Assembly (NCBI GenBank): GCA_016714005.1
Contig: JADJOA010000008.1
Coordinates: 62,001 to 126,000, forward strand
Source of the DNA: Bacteroidota bacterium
GTDB taxonomy: Bacteria; Bacteroidota; Bacteroidia; AKYH767-A; OLB10
Direction: 5' to 3'
Length of the DNA: 64,000 nucleotides
Shown: positions 10,708 through 19,536 of the stretch, piece by piece
Numbering within the stretch: position 1 is the first letter of the stretch
Layout of the letters: the number at the start of each line of letters is the position of its first letter
Translations under genes and position numbers: made by a program
Notes under the pieces: model-generated
Told to the model about the DNA's origin: nothing
Databases searched by the model: none
Seen by the model: only the letters and a program-made list of their open reading frames with translations

Positions 10708-11464
10708 AAGCAATTCTCCCTTCTATTTTTGATGAAATGATTATTCCCTTTTTATTTTTCTCTCTAAGATTTTTCAAAACAGCATCTCGCACTTTTGTTC
10801 CCGGGAATTCTTTTCTTAGAGCATCTTTCATAAACTCTAAATTGTCGCCACCATTAGCAAGATAATCATTGGTAACAATTTTATAAGTTTTATTCTCGTC
10901 AAGTGCTTCACCAGCAATAAATACCTCAATTGCTTTTACATCTTTAATTTTCATTTTTAATCCTGATACAGGAACACCTCCTTTTACTGAAATATAATCC
11001 AATAACTGTTTTACAGTTGTTCCTTTAAGTGTTAATACAGCTATTTCATTTTCAAAAGGAAGTAGCTCGAAAATATTTCTAACCGTAATATCACCTTCAG
11101 GTAACGATGCACGCAACCCTCCATTATTAAAAAAAGAAAATGATATAGGATAATCATCCGGTCCGTTGTAATTTCTTATTGCTTCCTCCTTAATTATATC
11201 AGCTATTAAATTTCCAAGATCGCCTTCGGGTTGATTTTTTTGAAAAGGCATTGAACTTCTGCACACCACATCATTCATCTCCGCATCAATTTTATTTTTA
11301 AAGGGCAGAATAGAATAGTAAACTGTAGAATCAACAGGTGGCGTTTCTTTTTGATTAAATTTATACGATGTAGTTTCAACTTTTTGAATAGAAGATGTTG
11401 GCTTGCATGAAACAACTACCAACACAAATAAATAACTCAACCACTTCAACAAACTTTTACTCAT
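10697..11464 (-). CDS. 5'-nucleotidase C-terminal domain lipoprotein
   Basis: About 255 residues. The start at 11464 (MSKSLLKWLSYLFVLVVVSCKPTS) gives a lipoprotein signal with lipobox VVSC; the frame is open further upstream but without signal character. The body matches the 5_nucleotid_C domain: GDLGNLIADIIKEEA, FFNNGGLRASLPEGDIT, VFELLPFEN-like NIFELLPFEN, and YLANGGDN. In UshA this domain binds the nucleoside. Here it is a separate lipoprotein translated ahead of, and overlapping, the metallophosphatase. The two products probably act together in the periplasm. Confidence 0.88.
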   Translation of the reverse strand: MSKSLLKWLSYLFVLVVVSCKPTSSIQKVETTSYKFNQKETPPVDSTVYYSILPFKNKIDAEMNDVVCRSSMPFQKNQPEGDLGNLIADIIKEEAIRNYNGPDDYPISFSFFNNGGLRASLPEGDITVRNIFELLPFENEIAVLTLKGTTVKQLLDYISVKGGVPVSGLKMKIKDVKAIEVFIAGEALDENKTYKIVTNDYLANGGDNLEFMKDALRKEFPGTKVRDAVLKNLREKNKKGIIISSKIEGRIAYDK

Positions 11465-11586
11465 AGCATTAAAATTTGTTTGCATTGAAATAAAAAAATC
11501 CAAAAAGGAACTCACCAATAATAAGAACAATTTTATTTCCTTTGGAAAAATATTCCAAAAAAATTGGGCTTTCAATAAAGCATAGC

Positions 11587-11618
11587 AAATCAACCATTCA
11601 ACAAATCAACCATTCAAC
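11587..11618. repeat. Tandem 16-bp direct repeat
   Basis: AAATCAACCATTCAAC occurs twice back to back (11587-11602 and 11603-11618), directly before the thioesterase start. It belongs to the word-like intergenic repeats seen elsewhere in this window. Confidence 0.85.
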
Positions 11619-11631
11619 AATTATTTATCCC

Positions 11632-12039
11632 ATGTTCAGCTTTAATTATAAATTAAGAGTACGGTATGCCGAAACCGACCGAATGGGTTATGTGTATTAC
11701 GGCAATTATGCAACCTACTTTGAAGTTTGCAGAGTAGAAGCCATTCGCTCTATGGGTATATCATACAAACAAATGGAAGACGATGGAATTTTTTTGCCTG
11801 TACTAGAGTTTTCTATCAAATACTATAAACCGGCTTTTTACGATGATGAGTTAACTATTAAAACTTTTATAAAAGAAATACCTGCAACCAGAATTTTTTT
11901 TGATGTGGAAACATACAATCAGCAAGGCATCCTTTTAAATTCAGCTAAGGTTACCCTTGTTTTCGTAAGTAAAGAAACCGGAAAGCCTGTGATGGCTCCT
12001 GATTATTTTTTGGAGAGATTTAAGGAGCATTTTAAATAG
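11632..12039 (+). CDS. Acyl-CoA thioesterase, YbgC/4HBT family
   Basis: A hot-dog-fold thioesterase of about 135 residues. The start motif FSFNYKLRVRYAETDRMGYVYYGNY contains the YbgC-type active-site Asp/Glu region (ETDRMGYVYYGNY) and is followed by FEVCRVEAIRSMG. It hydrolyses acyl-CoA thioesters, with substrate class undefined. The ATG at 11632 gives the usual N-terminus; the frame stays open upstream through the direct repeat but shows no protein character there. The gene is divergent from the 5'-nucleotidase pair. Confidence 0.88.
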   Translation: MFSFNYKLRVRYAETDRMGYVYYGNYATYFEVCRVEAIRSMGISYKQMEDDGIFLPVLEFSIKYYKPAFYDDELTIKTFIKEIPATRIFFDVETYNQQGILLNSAKVTLVFVSKETGKPVMAPDYFLERFKEHFK

Positions 12040-12102
12040 AGTGTCGCAAAGAACTGTTTGCCGCTAAATCAGTGTTTGTCAATAAGCAAAGCGCTAAATT
12101 TC

Positions 12103-12166
12103 TTTTTTCAAAATCTGTAAATCTGTGTCAAAAAAAGGAGACACGGATTTACAGATTTTGAAAAAA
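12103..12166. repeat. Near-perfect 27-bp inverted repeat
   Basis: Left arm 12103-12129 and right arm 12140-12166 pair at 26 of 27 positions; the exception is a G-T pair. The 10-base loop is A7GGA. The arms contain AAAATCTGTAAATC. The structure covers the first possible ATG of the transketolase gene (12125), and its right arm would place AAAAAA at the 3' end. It could act as a strong RNA hairpin, a terminator-like element or a dispersed repeat. Confidence 0.85.
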
Positions 12167-13027
12167 TTATTTCAGAAAACCACAGATTCATTTTCTGAGT
12201 TAGAAAATATTTGTTCGCAGGTTCGCAGAGATATTGTACGCATGGTACACGGAGCGCAGAGCGGTCACCCTGGAGGTTCGTTGGGATGTGTTGAGTTTTT
12301 TGTTGCATTATATTTTGACATACTCAAACACAATCCCAAAAATTTTCAGATGGATGGCACCAACGAAGATTTGTTTTTTTTAAGTAATGGACACATTTCT
12401 CCGGTTTGGTATAGTACGCTTGCGCGCAGCGGCTACTTTGATGTGAAGGAACTTTCAACTTTCCGTTTTTTGAATACACGTTTGCAAGGGCACCCCACCA
12501 CACATGAGCATTTACCGGGAGTGCGTGTGGCAAGCGGTTCGCTTGGTCAGGGATTAAGCGTTGCTATTGGCGCTGCGCTTTCAAAAGATTTAAATGATGA
12601 TAACCATATTGTTTACACACTACATGGCGATGGCGAATTACAGGAAGGACAAATTTGGGAAGCTGCCATGTTTGCTGCTGCCAATAAAGTTAACAATTTA
12701 ATTTCTACCGTTGATTGCAACGGACAACAAATAGACGGCTCAACAAATGAAGTATTGCCCTTAGGTGATTTAAGAGCCAAGTGGGAAAGTTTTGGCTGGA
12801 TGGTTTTTGAAATGAACGGCAACAATCTTGAAGAAGTAATTACCACATTAAAAAAATCAAAACAATATACAGGAAAAGGTAAACCCATCGTTATACTAAT
12901 GAAAACAGAAATGGGCAACGGTGTTGACTTTATGATGCACTCACACAAATGGCATGGCGTAGCGCCAAACGATGAGCAGTTAAAAAAAGCATTGGAGCAG
13001 TTGCAGGAAACGGTTGGAGATTATTGA
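12125..13027 (+). CDS. Transketolase, N-terminal subunit
   Basis: This is the thiamine-diphosphate-binding half of a split transketolase (pentose phosphate pathway). Seen are MVHGAQSGHPGGSLG, FFLSNGHISPVWYS, GSLGQGLSVAIGAA, the TPP motif GDGELQEGQIWEAAMFAAANKVNN (GDG...NN) and HSHKWHG. The start is unclear. ATG 12125 is the only in-frame ATG before the conserved region but lies inside the left arm of the hairpin. A TTG at 12158 would give a more usual length (LKKLFQKTTDSFSELENICSQ). The partner subunit is at 14542, separated by a vWA gene. Confidence 0.92.
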   Translation: MSKKGDTDLQILKKLFQKTTDSFSELENICSQVRRDIVRMVHGAQSGHPGGSLGCVEFFVALYFDILKHNPKNFQMDGTNEDLFFLSNGHISPVWYSTLARSGYFDVKELSTFRFLNTRLQGHPTTHEHLPGVRVASGSLGQGLSVAIGAALSKDLNDDNHIVYTLHGDGELQEGQIWEAAMFAAANKVNNLISTVDCNGQQIDGSTNEVLPLGDLRAKWESFGWMVFEMNGNNLEEVITTLKKSKQYTGKGKPIVILMKTEMGNGVDFMMHSHKWHGVAPNDEQLKKALEQLQETVGDY

Positions 13028-13034
13028 TTAAAGC

Positions 13035-13173
13035 ACCAAGTATAATGTACATAGTACCAACACTAAAAGCTTTACTCAAAACGGATGGTTAAATTATAAT
13101 TAGTGAGGTGATTAAATATTTTTACAAGAAAATTTCAGTAATACTTCTTTGTACCTGGCACATTATACTTGGT
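13035..13173. repeat. Inverted repeat pair around the vWA gene start
   Basis: ACCAAGTATAATGT (13035-13048) is repeated in inverse orientation as ACATTATACTTGGT (13160-13173). The similarity extends imperfectly over about 25 bases (GTACC at the outer ends). The right arm lies in the signal-peptide codons of the vWA gene. Confidence 0.75.
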
Positions 13174-14523
13174 ACTTTCTTTCTAATACTTTGTACTTGC
13201 CAAGTCAAAGCGCAAAAGCCAAACACACCCCCGCTCACCCGAATAGAATTCCTCTTTGATGCCTCGCAAAGCATGTACGCTAAATGGCAGAGCGACACCA
13301 GATATGAGATTGCAAAAAATCTTTTGAGCGAAATGGTTGACAGTTTAGAAAAAATTAATCATATTGAAATGGCTTTACGTGTGTATGGGCATACCAAAAA
13401 ATTTCCACCTCAGGATTGCGATGATACAAGACTTGAAGTTCCTTTTGGAAAAAACAATGCATGGAACATTAGGAAAAAACTGAGAGACATTTCGCCAAGT
13501 GGTACCACTCCAATAGCACGCTCGTTAGAAGAATGTGGCAAAGATTTTCCGGAAGACCCTTCCCGCAACATCATCATCATCATAACTGACGGCATTGAGG
13601 AATGCAATGGTGACCCATGTGCCGTTTCACTTGCCTTACAGAAAAAAGGAATTGTTTTAAAACCATTTGTGATTGGATTGGGATTGGGAAAAGATTATTT
13701 AGAATCATTTAATTGCGTAGGCAACTTTTATAATGCTACAACAGAAGAAGGATTTAGAAATGTTTTTAACGTAGTAATATCTCAGGCTTTAAACAATACC
13801 ACTGTGCAGGTAAATTTGATTGATGCAAAAAACAAAGCCACAGAAACAGACGTTAACATGACTTTTTACGACACTTATTCTGGTGCCATTCGCTACAATT
13901 ATATCCATACCATGAATGTAAAGGGTGTGCCGGATACTTTGAAGGTTGACCCCTTGAGTACATATAATATTGTAGTGCATACAATACCGCCAGTGAGAAA
14001 AGACAGCGTTAAAATTCTAGCAGGGAGACACAACATTGTTGGTATTGATACACCACAAGGCGATTTGCTTTTAAAGTTTGATGGCTTGAGTGATTACAGA
14101 AACCTACAATGTATTATCAGAAAAAAAAGGAACTGATAAAACATTGCACGTGCAAAAATTTAACACCTCAGAAAAATACATCTGTGGCGATTACGATTTG
14201 GAAGTATTATGTCTTCCTCGTATGATTTTAGAAGATGTAAATATTGCGCAAAGCAAAACCACCACTGTACAAATTCCAAACCCCGGTATTGCAACCATTA
14301 AAATGCAAAGCCCAAGTTATGGCAGTTTGTATGTAGAAAAAAAAATAATGTACTCACATGGATTTATAATTTAGACGAAGCCACCACCAACGAAAGCGTG
14401 ATTCTGCTTCCGGGAAATTATCGTGTAGTATTTCGTCCTAAAAGTTCGCGCGAAGCAGTATATTCAATTGACAAAAGTTTCAGGATTACATCAGGAAGCA
14501 ATACTAGTGTAATACTTAATTAA
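13108..14523 (+). CDS. Secreted von Willebrand factor A domain protein (frameshifted)
   Basis: An N-terminal hydrophobic segment and CQVKAQ-type cleavage site are followed by a vWA domain (about residues 45-220). Its MIDAS residues are FDASQSM (DxSxS), the Thr of SGTTPIARSL and IIITDGIEECNG (TDG). C-terminal beta-rich domains of carboxypeptidase-like or PEGA type follow. The frame is broken twice: from 14136 into the 14090..14374 frame (GTDKTLHVQKFNTSEKYICG), then again near 14345 into NVLTWIYNLDEATTNESV...SVILN, ending at 14523. The start codon is GTG. The role may be surface protein binding or assembly. It stands between the two transketolase genes, with no obvious metabolic connection. Confidence 0.8.
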
Positions 14524-14541
14524 TCAACTCCCTATTTTAAA

Positions 14542-15507
14542 ATGACTTTCACTTCTACCGAAAAAAAAGACACCCGCAGCGGCTTTGGTGCCGGCTTGCT
14601 TGAACTTGGCAGAGCCAATCCTAATGTAGTTGCACTATGTGCTGACCTTACCGGTTCACTTAAAATGGATGCATTCCAGAAAGAATTTCCTGACAGGTTT
14701 TTTCAAACAGGAATTGCCGAAGCAAATATGATGGGTATTGCAGCAGGGATGACCATTGGTGGAAAAATTCCTTTTACCGGAACGTTTGCCAACTTTAGCA
14801 CAGGCAGGGTATATGACCAAATACGTCAATCCATTGCTTACTCCAATAAAAATGTAAAGATATGCGCATCTCATGCCGGGTTAACATTAGGAGAAGATGG
14901 CGCTACCCACCAAATATTAGAAGACATTGGTTTGATGAAAATGCTGCCGGGTATGGTGGTGATTAATCCATGCGATTATAACCAAACCAAAGCAGCAACC
15001 ATTGCCATTGCAAAACATATTGGTCCGGTTTACTTACGTTTTGGTCGTCCGTCATGGCCTATATTTACTGCGCCCGACCAAAAATTTGAAATTGGCAAAG
15101 CAGTTACCTTTAAGGAAGGAAACGATGTAACCATTTTTGCAACAGGACATTTGGTATGGAAAGCACTTAAAGCAAGTGAAGAGTTAGAGAAAGCAGGCAT
15201 TGATGCTGAGGTGATAAATATTCATACCATTAAACCATTGGATGTGGAAGGAGTCCTAACATCGGCACGAAAAACTGGATGTGTGGTAACGGCAGAAGAA
15301 CATAACAGGCATGGAGGTTTGGGTGAAAGCGTTGCATCAGTACTTGCACAGTTTCATCCAACGCCTTTAGAAATGGTGGCAGTTAACGATACCTTTGGCG
15401 AAAGCGGAACACCTGACCAGTTGTTACAGAAGTATGGATTAGACACTCCTGATATTGTGGCAAAAGTTAAAACGGTTTTGGATAGAAAGGTTAAGCATTT
15501 AGTTTGA
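14542..15507 (+). CDS. Transketolase, C-terminal subunit
   Basis: The pyrimidine-binding plus C-terminal half of a split transketolase, 321 residues. Motifs include FFQTGIAEANMMGIAAGM with the catalytic Glu, GTFANFSTGRVYDQIRQSIAYSN, HAGLTLGEDGATHQ, and the C-terminal EEHNRHGGLGESVAS. With the N-terminal subunit at 12125 it should form an active heteromer in the cytoplasm. The ATG at 14542 follows the vWA stop by 18 bases. The frame is intact. Confidence 0.93.
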   Translation: MTFTSTEKKDTRSGFGAGLLELGRANPNVVALCADLTGSLKMDAFQKEFPDRFFQTGIAEANMMGIAAGMTIGGKIPFTGTFANFSTGRVYDQIRQSIAYSNKNVKICASHAGLTLGEDGATHQILEDIGLMKMLPGMVVINPCDYNQTKAATIAIAKHIGPVYLRFGRPSWPIFTAPDQKFEIGKAVTFKEGNDVTIFATGHLVWKALKASEELEKAGIDAEVINIHTIKPLDVEGVLTSARKTGCVVTAEEHNRHGGLGESVASVLAQFHPTPLEMVAVNDTFGESGTPDQLLQKYGLDTPDIVAKVKTVLDRKVKHLV

Positions 15508-15515
15508 GGTTACAA

Positions 15516-15574
15516 GTTTGATGTTTGATCTTACCTAACAACAAACTTCAACCCTCAAACTTTAAACATCAAAC
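15516..15574. repeat. Intergenic inverted repeat of CAAAC/GTTTG words
   Basis: GTTTGATGTTT (15516-15526) faces AAACATCAAAC (15564-15574), with more CAAACTT words between them. It fills the gap between the transketolase gene and the sigma factor gene and could form a hairpin in the leader of the sigma operon. Confidence 0.7.
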
Positions 15575-15582
15575 GAACTTTT

Positions 15583-16131
15583 TTGAGTAACTACACCGAT
15601 TCAGAATTACTTCAGCAGTTTCGCAATGAGCAAACAAAGCATTACGCTTTTAATATGCTCATGCGCAAATACCAGCAAAAGGTTTATTACCACATCAGGC
15701 GCATGGTTATTGATCATGATGATGCTAATGATTTGGTGCAAACTACTTTTATTAAAGCCTGGAAGGGGTTAGAAAATTTCAGAGAAGACTCCCAAGTTTT
15801 TACATGGCTTTACAGGATTGCCACCAACGAATGTCTTACGCATCTTAACAATAAAAAGAAAAGATTTTTTTTGCCTATCGGTGATGTAGAGCATGAACTA
15901 ACAAGTAAGCTAGACAATGAACCATCATTAAAAGCCAACCAACTTGAAATGAAATTGCAGAAAGCCATTCTTTCATTACCTGAAAAGCAAAGAACAGTTT
16001 TTAATCTTCGTTATTACGATGAAATGAAATACGAACAAATGAGCGAAGTGCTGGGCACATCTGTTGGCGCTTTAAAAGCATCTTACCACCATGCGGTGCA
16101 AAAAATTGAAAAATATATCACAGGAAATTAA
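15583..16131 (+). CDS. ECF-type RNA polymerase sigma factor
   Basis: A sigma-70-family extracytoplasmic-function sigma factor of 182 residues. Region 2 includes DANDLVQTTFIKAWKGLENF and FTWLYRIATNEC. Region 4 includes LPEKQRTVFNLRYYDEMKYEQMSEVLGTSVGALKASYHHAVQKI. It directs RNA polymerase to a stress or envelope regulon. The start is TTG at 15583-15585 (MSNYTDSELL); no better ATG exists. The next two genes form a compact operon with it, ending at a terminator near 17177. Confidence 0.92.
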   Translation: MSNYTDSELLQQFRNEQTKHYAFNMLMRKYQQKVYYHIRRMVIDHDDANDLVQTTFIKAWKGLENFREDSQVFTWLYRIATNECLTHLNNKKKRFFLPIGDVEHELTSKLDNEPSLKANQLEMKLQKAILSLPEKQRTVFNLRYYDEMKYEQMSEVLGTSVGALKASYHHAVQKIEKYITGN

Positions 16132-16172
16132 ACCTTTTAATGTAAATCCAATCATAATACCAGTTAACAGAA

Positions 16173-16637
16173 ATGGAAGATTATAAAAACATAAACGATG
16201 AGTTAAAAGAGTTTGGTTCTTCATTGCACAAAATGGAGAAACAAAATCTGTTTGCTGTTCCCGAAAATTATTTTGAAAACCTTAATTCAGCTGTTCAGGA
16301 TAAAATTGCTGCGCAGAAAAAAATATCGTTTAGTGAGCAACTGGCAGGTTTTATTGCAGCACACAAATTATCACTTGCAACATGCGCCATAGTTTTAGCA
16401 TTGGGTTCTGTCTATTATTTTAAAAGTGCACAACAAACAATTTCAAACGATTATAACACCGAGTTTTCTTTAAGTGATGATGAGCTAAACACGCTTGCAG
16501 GAGAATTAGATGAGCACACACTTGCTGAAATGTATATTAACGAATCAACTGAATCAAACCAAAATGATAGCCTGCAGTTAGACGATTACCTGATAGAAAA
16601 TAACATTGATGTAAATACTTTAATAAACGAATTATAA
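16173..16637 (+). CDS. Small single-pass membrane protein, putative anti-sigma factor
   Basis: 154 residues. The N-terminal 60 residues are predicted cytoplasmic and helical (FAVPENYFENL is a motif common in proteins that follow Bacteroidota sigma genes). One membrane segment follows (LSLATCAIVLALGSVYYF), then an acidic, Asp/Glu/Asn-rich periplasmic tail. No zinc-binding HxxxCxxC motif is present. Its position 41 bases after an ECF sigma gene is the main reason for proposing an anti-sigma role; no family domain is certain. Confidence 0.65.
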   Translation: MEDYKNINDELKEFGSSLHKMEKQNLFAVPENYFENLNSAVQDKIAAQKKISFSEQLAGFIAAHKLSLATCAIVLALGSVYYFKSAQQTISNDYNTEFSLSDDELNTLAGELDEHTLAEMYINESTESNQNDSLQLDDYLIENNIDVNTLINEL

Positions 16638-16642
16638 AAATC

Positions 16643-17151
16643 ATGAGCACTTTAAAACATGCACTACTTGCAATCGCATTTATTCTGTCTAATGTTTCCT
16701 TAGCACAACCTCCGGGCGGAGGCTCTCATGCTGGCGGGCCACCTGATGGAAAAATGCGCGAGAAAATCAAAACCATGAAAATAGGCTTCATTACCCAAAA
16801 GCTTGACCTTACCTCTGATGAAGCTAAAGTTTTTTGGCCGGTTTATAATGGCTACGAGAGCGAAATGGAAACACTGCGCAAACAACGCAGAGGGGAACGT
16901 AAAGAAGCACGCCAGGAATTTGAAAACATGAGCGATAAGGATGCCGAAAAAATAGTAGATGATGAAATTGCTTTCAGGCAAAAGAATTAGACGTGCAGAA
17001 AAAGTACCATGCACAGTTCAAGCAAGTGTTGCCTTCAAAAAAAGTTGCGATACTATACCGCAGCGAAGAAGATTTTAAACGTGAACTGCTTGACAGGATA
17101 CGTGAAAGAAAAGAAGACAAAAAAGAGATGCGAAAAGGCGGAGGAAGATAA
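16643..17151 (+). CDS. Spy/CpxP-like periplasmic protein (frameshifted)
   Basis: A signal peptide (LLAIAFILSNVSLAQ) precedes a glycine-rich stretch (PPGGGSHAGGPP), then a long, charged helical region with an LTSDEAKVFWPVYNGYE motif resembling Spy/CpxP LTxxQ-type repeats. The frame stops at 16990 after an A-run. One extra A restores AFRQKELDVQKKYHAQFKQVLPSKK and runs to a stop at 17151, giving about 169 residues. It begins 5 bases after the putative anti-sigma stop. A periplasmic chaperone or stress sensor feeding the sigma/anti-sigma pair is a reasonable inference. Confidence 0.75.
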
Positions 17152-17176
17152 TCACTGAACAAGTTTTTGAATTTGC

Positions 17177-17209
17177 AAAGCATGTACTGATTATAGTGCG
17201 TGCTTTTTT
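17177..17209 (+). terminator. Rho-independent terminator of the sigma operon
   Basis: AAAGCATGTACT (17177-17188) pairs along all 12 positions with AGTGCGTGCTTT (17195-17206), including two G-U pairs. The loop is GATTAT and a T-run follows. Confidence 0.8.
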
Positions 17210-17431
17210 ATAGAATGTACAAAAGGTAAACACTTTGGTTTTGATATTTAAAGTTAGCGGTATTGATGTCCGTTGTTAAATACGGTATTTATTTATATCT
17301 TGAAATAGCTTCATTACAGAGTTTACTCAAATAATCAAAATACAGACTACAAAGGTAGTTTGCACCTGTAGAGTTAATTTTTTGACCCATGTGCTCAGTT
17401 GGAGGTTGCTCAAACAATAATGTTATTTCAA

Positions 17432-17937
17432 TTATTTCTGAAGGGATATGGATGTAATGCTTTTTGTTTGTCCATTTGGCAAGTTTAAATAATAGCCTGA
17501 GCCACCAGTTGAATCTCCCATAAAAAAAGAACCAGCATTTGGCGGCTTGGGATGAAAACAGATTGCCTCTCACCATTTTGTAATTCTTTTGTAATGGTAA
17601 TACCAGTATTGTTAATTGCTATTTCTGCAGAACTTTGGGGAGAAAAAATTAATCCACTAATATTATCATCTCCTTTCTTCAAGGTTTCTGTTCTTAATTG
17701 ATAAAAGAACCTTAAAAGAGTATCGTTTCTCATTTCTTCAACCTTAGGCTGATACCATTCATCAAAGTTTTCAACTTTTCCTCGTAAGTTTTGAAGAATA
17801 TTTGTTAGTGACCTTCCCTCTACCGCAATTCGACTTATTGTTGCACGCATTTGTCCAGGAGAATTACTCATATTATTAAGCATTATTTCAAGCTCATTTA
17901 ATCTTCTTTTGCAGATTTCCAAATATTTCAGTAACAC
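17432..17937 (-). CDS. Unknown protein with N-terminal coiled-coil (frameshifted)
   Basis: No family recognised. The first half is helical and polar (LEICKRRLNELEIMLNNM, NILQNLRGKVENFDEWY). The second half is strand-like (INNTGITITKELQNG). The open frame runs to 17485. Adding one C to the CCC run near 17548 gives a continuation VFIPKPPNAGSFFMGDSTGG and GYYLNLPNGQTKS that ends at 17432, with composition more protein-like than the uncorrected end. The start is GTG at 17935-17937. The gene stands alone between the sigma operon terminator and a gene-poor stretch. Confidence 0.5.
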
Positions 17938-18506
17938 TATTTTTATTCTTAGAATTCATACATAGTTGTCAATTCAATTATTGTTTATATCACTTTTCTT
18001 ATGGTTAAAACACACCGATCTTACACTAACGTTCTGCTTTGTCCTGTGGACGAGGATATATTCATTCATTAAAATTATTACTCGTCTCTATCTTCACCCT
18101 TCCGTCTGACTCCACTCTCAAGTCCTTCGTCAAAGGAGTAGGGTCAAATATAAAGATGAAGCTAATAAAAGGAATATGCACAGCATTTTAAGTATGAAGA
18201 AAAAAAGCGCTTGGCATCTTGCTAATATTAAAATCGTGAAATTGATTTAGTGCCAATAGCACATACCCTAAATCACATAATTATAAATATACTTTTAAAG
18301 ATTAAGAAGAAGCTCATGGAAATTTTATGGACAAAGTGCCCAAGCACATGAATAAAAGTGAGACAAACAACATAAACATAAACGCATTGCAGCTACTATC
18401 GTTGACCTGACAGTTTTGAGATTAAAAAACGCACATTATTAAAATGAGACGCATTTATGATTTATTGAGCAATATGTCTGCTTAATTAAGTTTATTTTTG
18501 CTCACT
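17938..18506. other. 569-base stretch without a convincing gene
   Basis: Both strands contain only short open stretches. The longest protein-like one is on the minus strand around 18070-18190 (DPTPLTKDLRVESDGRVKIE followed by TSNNFNE and a stop), about 40 codons without homology I recognise. A small hairpin TCCTT-CGTCA-AAGGA lies at 18123-18137. No RNA gene was identified. Confidence 0.5.
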
Positions 18507-19530
18507 ATGATTCCCGATTTTAATAAAGCAGGTTTAGCCAAACTAAACAATATTTTATCATCCCCAAAAAAATTGTTATAACCACACATTACAAACCCGA
18601 TGGCGATGCCATTGGTTCATCTCTGGCTTTGTATAACTATTTGATTAAGAAAAAACATAAAGTCAAGGTTGTTTCACCAAACGATTATCCCGGTTTTTTG
18701 CAATGGATGAAAGGCAATGCTAAGATTGTTGATTTTGAAAAAATGAAAAAACAGCATCCAAACATTTAGCTGAAGCCGATATAATTTTTTGCCTTGATTT
18801 TAATGATGCAAAACGTGTGGAAGACATGCAACAGGTTTTGCTTCAAAGCAAAGCAGTTAAAGTGATGATTGACCATCACCTTGAGCCCAAAGATTTTTGT
18901 GATTACACATTCTCTTTTCCGGAATCGTGCGCCACTTGCGAATCAATTTATTATTTTATCGAGCAAAGCGGTGATAAAAAATTAATTGATAAAGATATTG
19001 CCGCCTGTATTTATACAGGAATAATGACAGATACAGGTTCGTTTCGTTTCAACAGCATGACGGCTGATACGCATCGTATTATTGCTGCTTTACTTGACAC
19101 CGGATTAAATCATTCGCAGATTCACGAAAGTGTTTTTGATACTTACAGCGAAAGCCGTACTCGTTTTCTCGGCTATATATTAAAAGACAAAATGCAAATT
19201 CTACCCACTTACAATACGGGATTGATTGCAGTAACAAATACAGAGCTTGAACATTACAATAGCGAAACAGGAGATACAGAAGGAATAGTAAATTATCCGC
19301 TCAACATACACGGAATAAGAATGGCTGCATTTTTTGTAGAGAAAGATGGTTATGTAAAAATTTCTTTCCGCAGTAAGGGCGAGTTTTCTGTAAAAGATCT
19401 TGCACAAAAATATTTTAACGGAGGAGGGCATAGAAATGCTGCAGGTGGTAAAAGTGATTTGAGCCTGGATGAAACTGTCGAGAAATTTATTTCCGTTTTA
19501 GAAGAATACAAAGAAGCTCTAACTAAGTAA
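18507..19530 (+). CDS. nrnA: DHH-family phosphoesterase, NrnA-like oligoribonuclease/pAp phosphatase (frameshifted)
   Basis: NrnA-type enzymes degrade nanoRNAs and dephosphorylate pAp. The N-terminus from the ATG at 18507 reads MIPDFNKAGLAKLNNILSSP. A7 at 18566-18572 should be A8, giving the first motif TTHYKPDGDAIGSSLAL. A second shift near 18745 restores HLAEADIIFCLDFNDAKRVE. The DHH motif VMIDHHLEP is in the intact part (18817..19530), as are the C-terminal DHHA1 residues GGGHRNAAGG. The corrected length of about 341 residues suits the family. The following helical-protein gene starts 6 bases later. Confidence 0.9.
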
Positions 19531-19536
19531 TTTAAC

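Noticed and set aside
12125..12166. Frame inside the hairpin as real N-terminus of transketolase
   Set aside because: Its residues (KKGDTDLQ) come from the inverted repeat and do not look like the family N-terminus; kept only because no other ATG is available.
18025..18065. Integron attC-like core (AACGTTAG next to GGACAAAGC)
   Set aside because: Only one such element, no matching inverse core at a suitable distance, no integrase and no cassette array.
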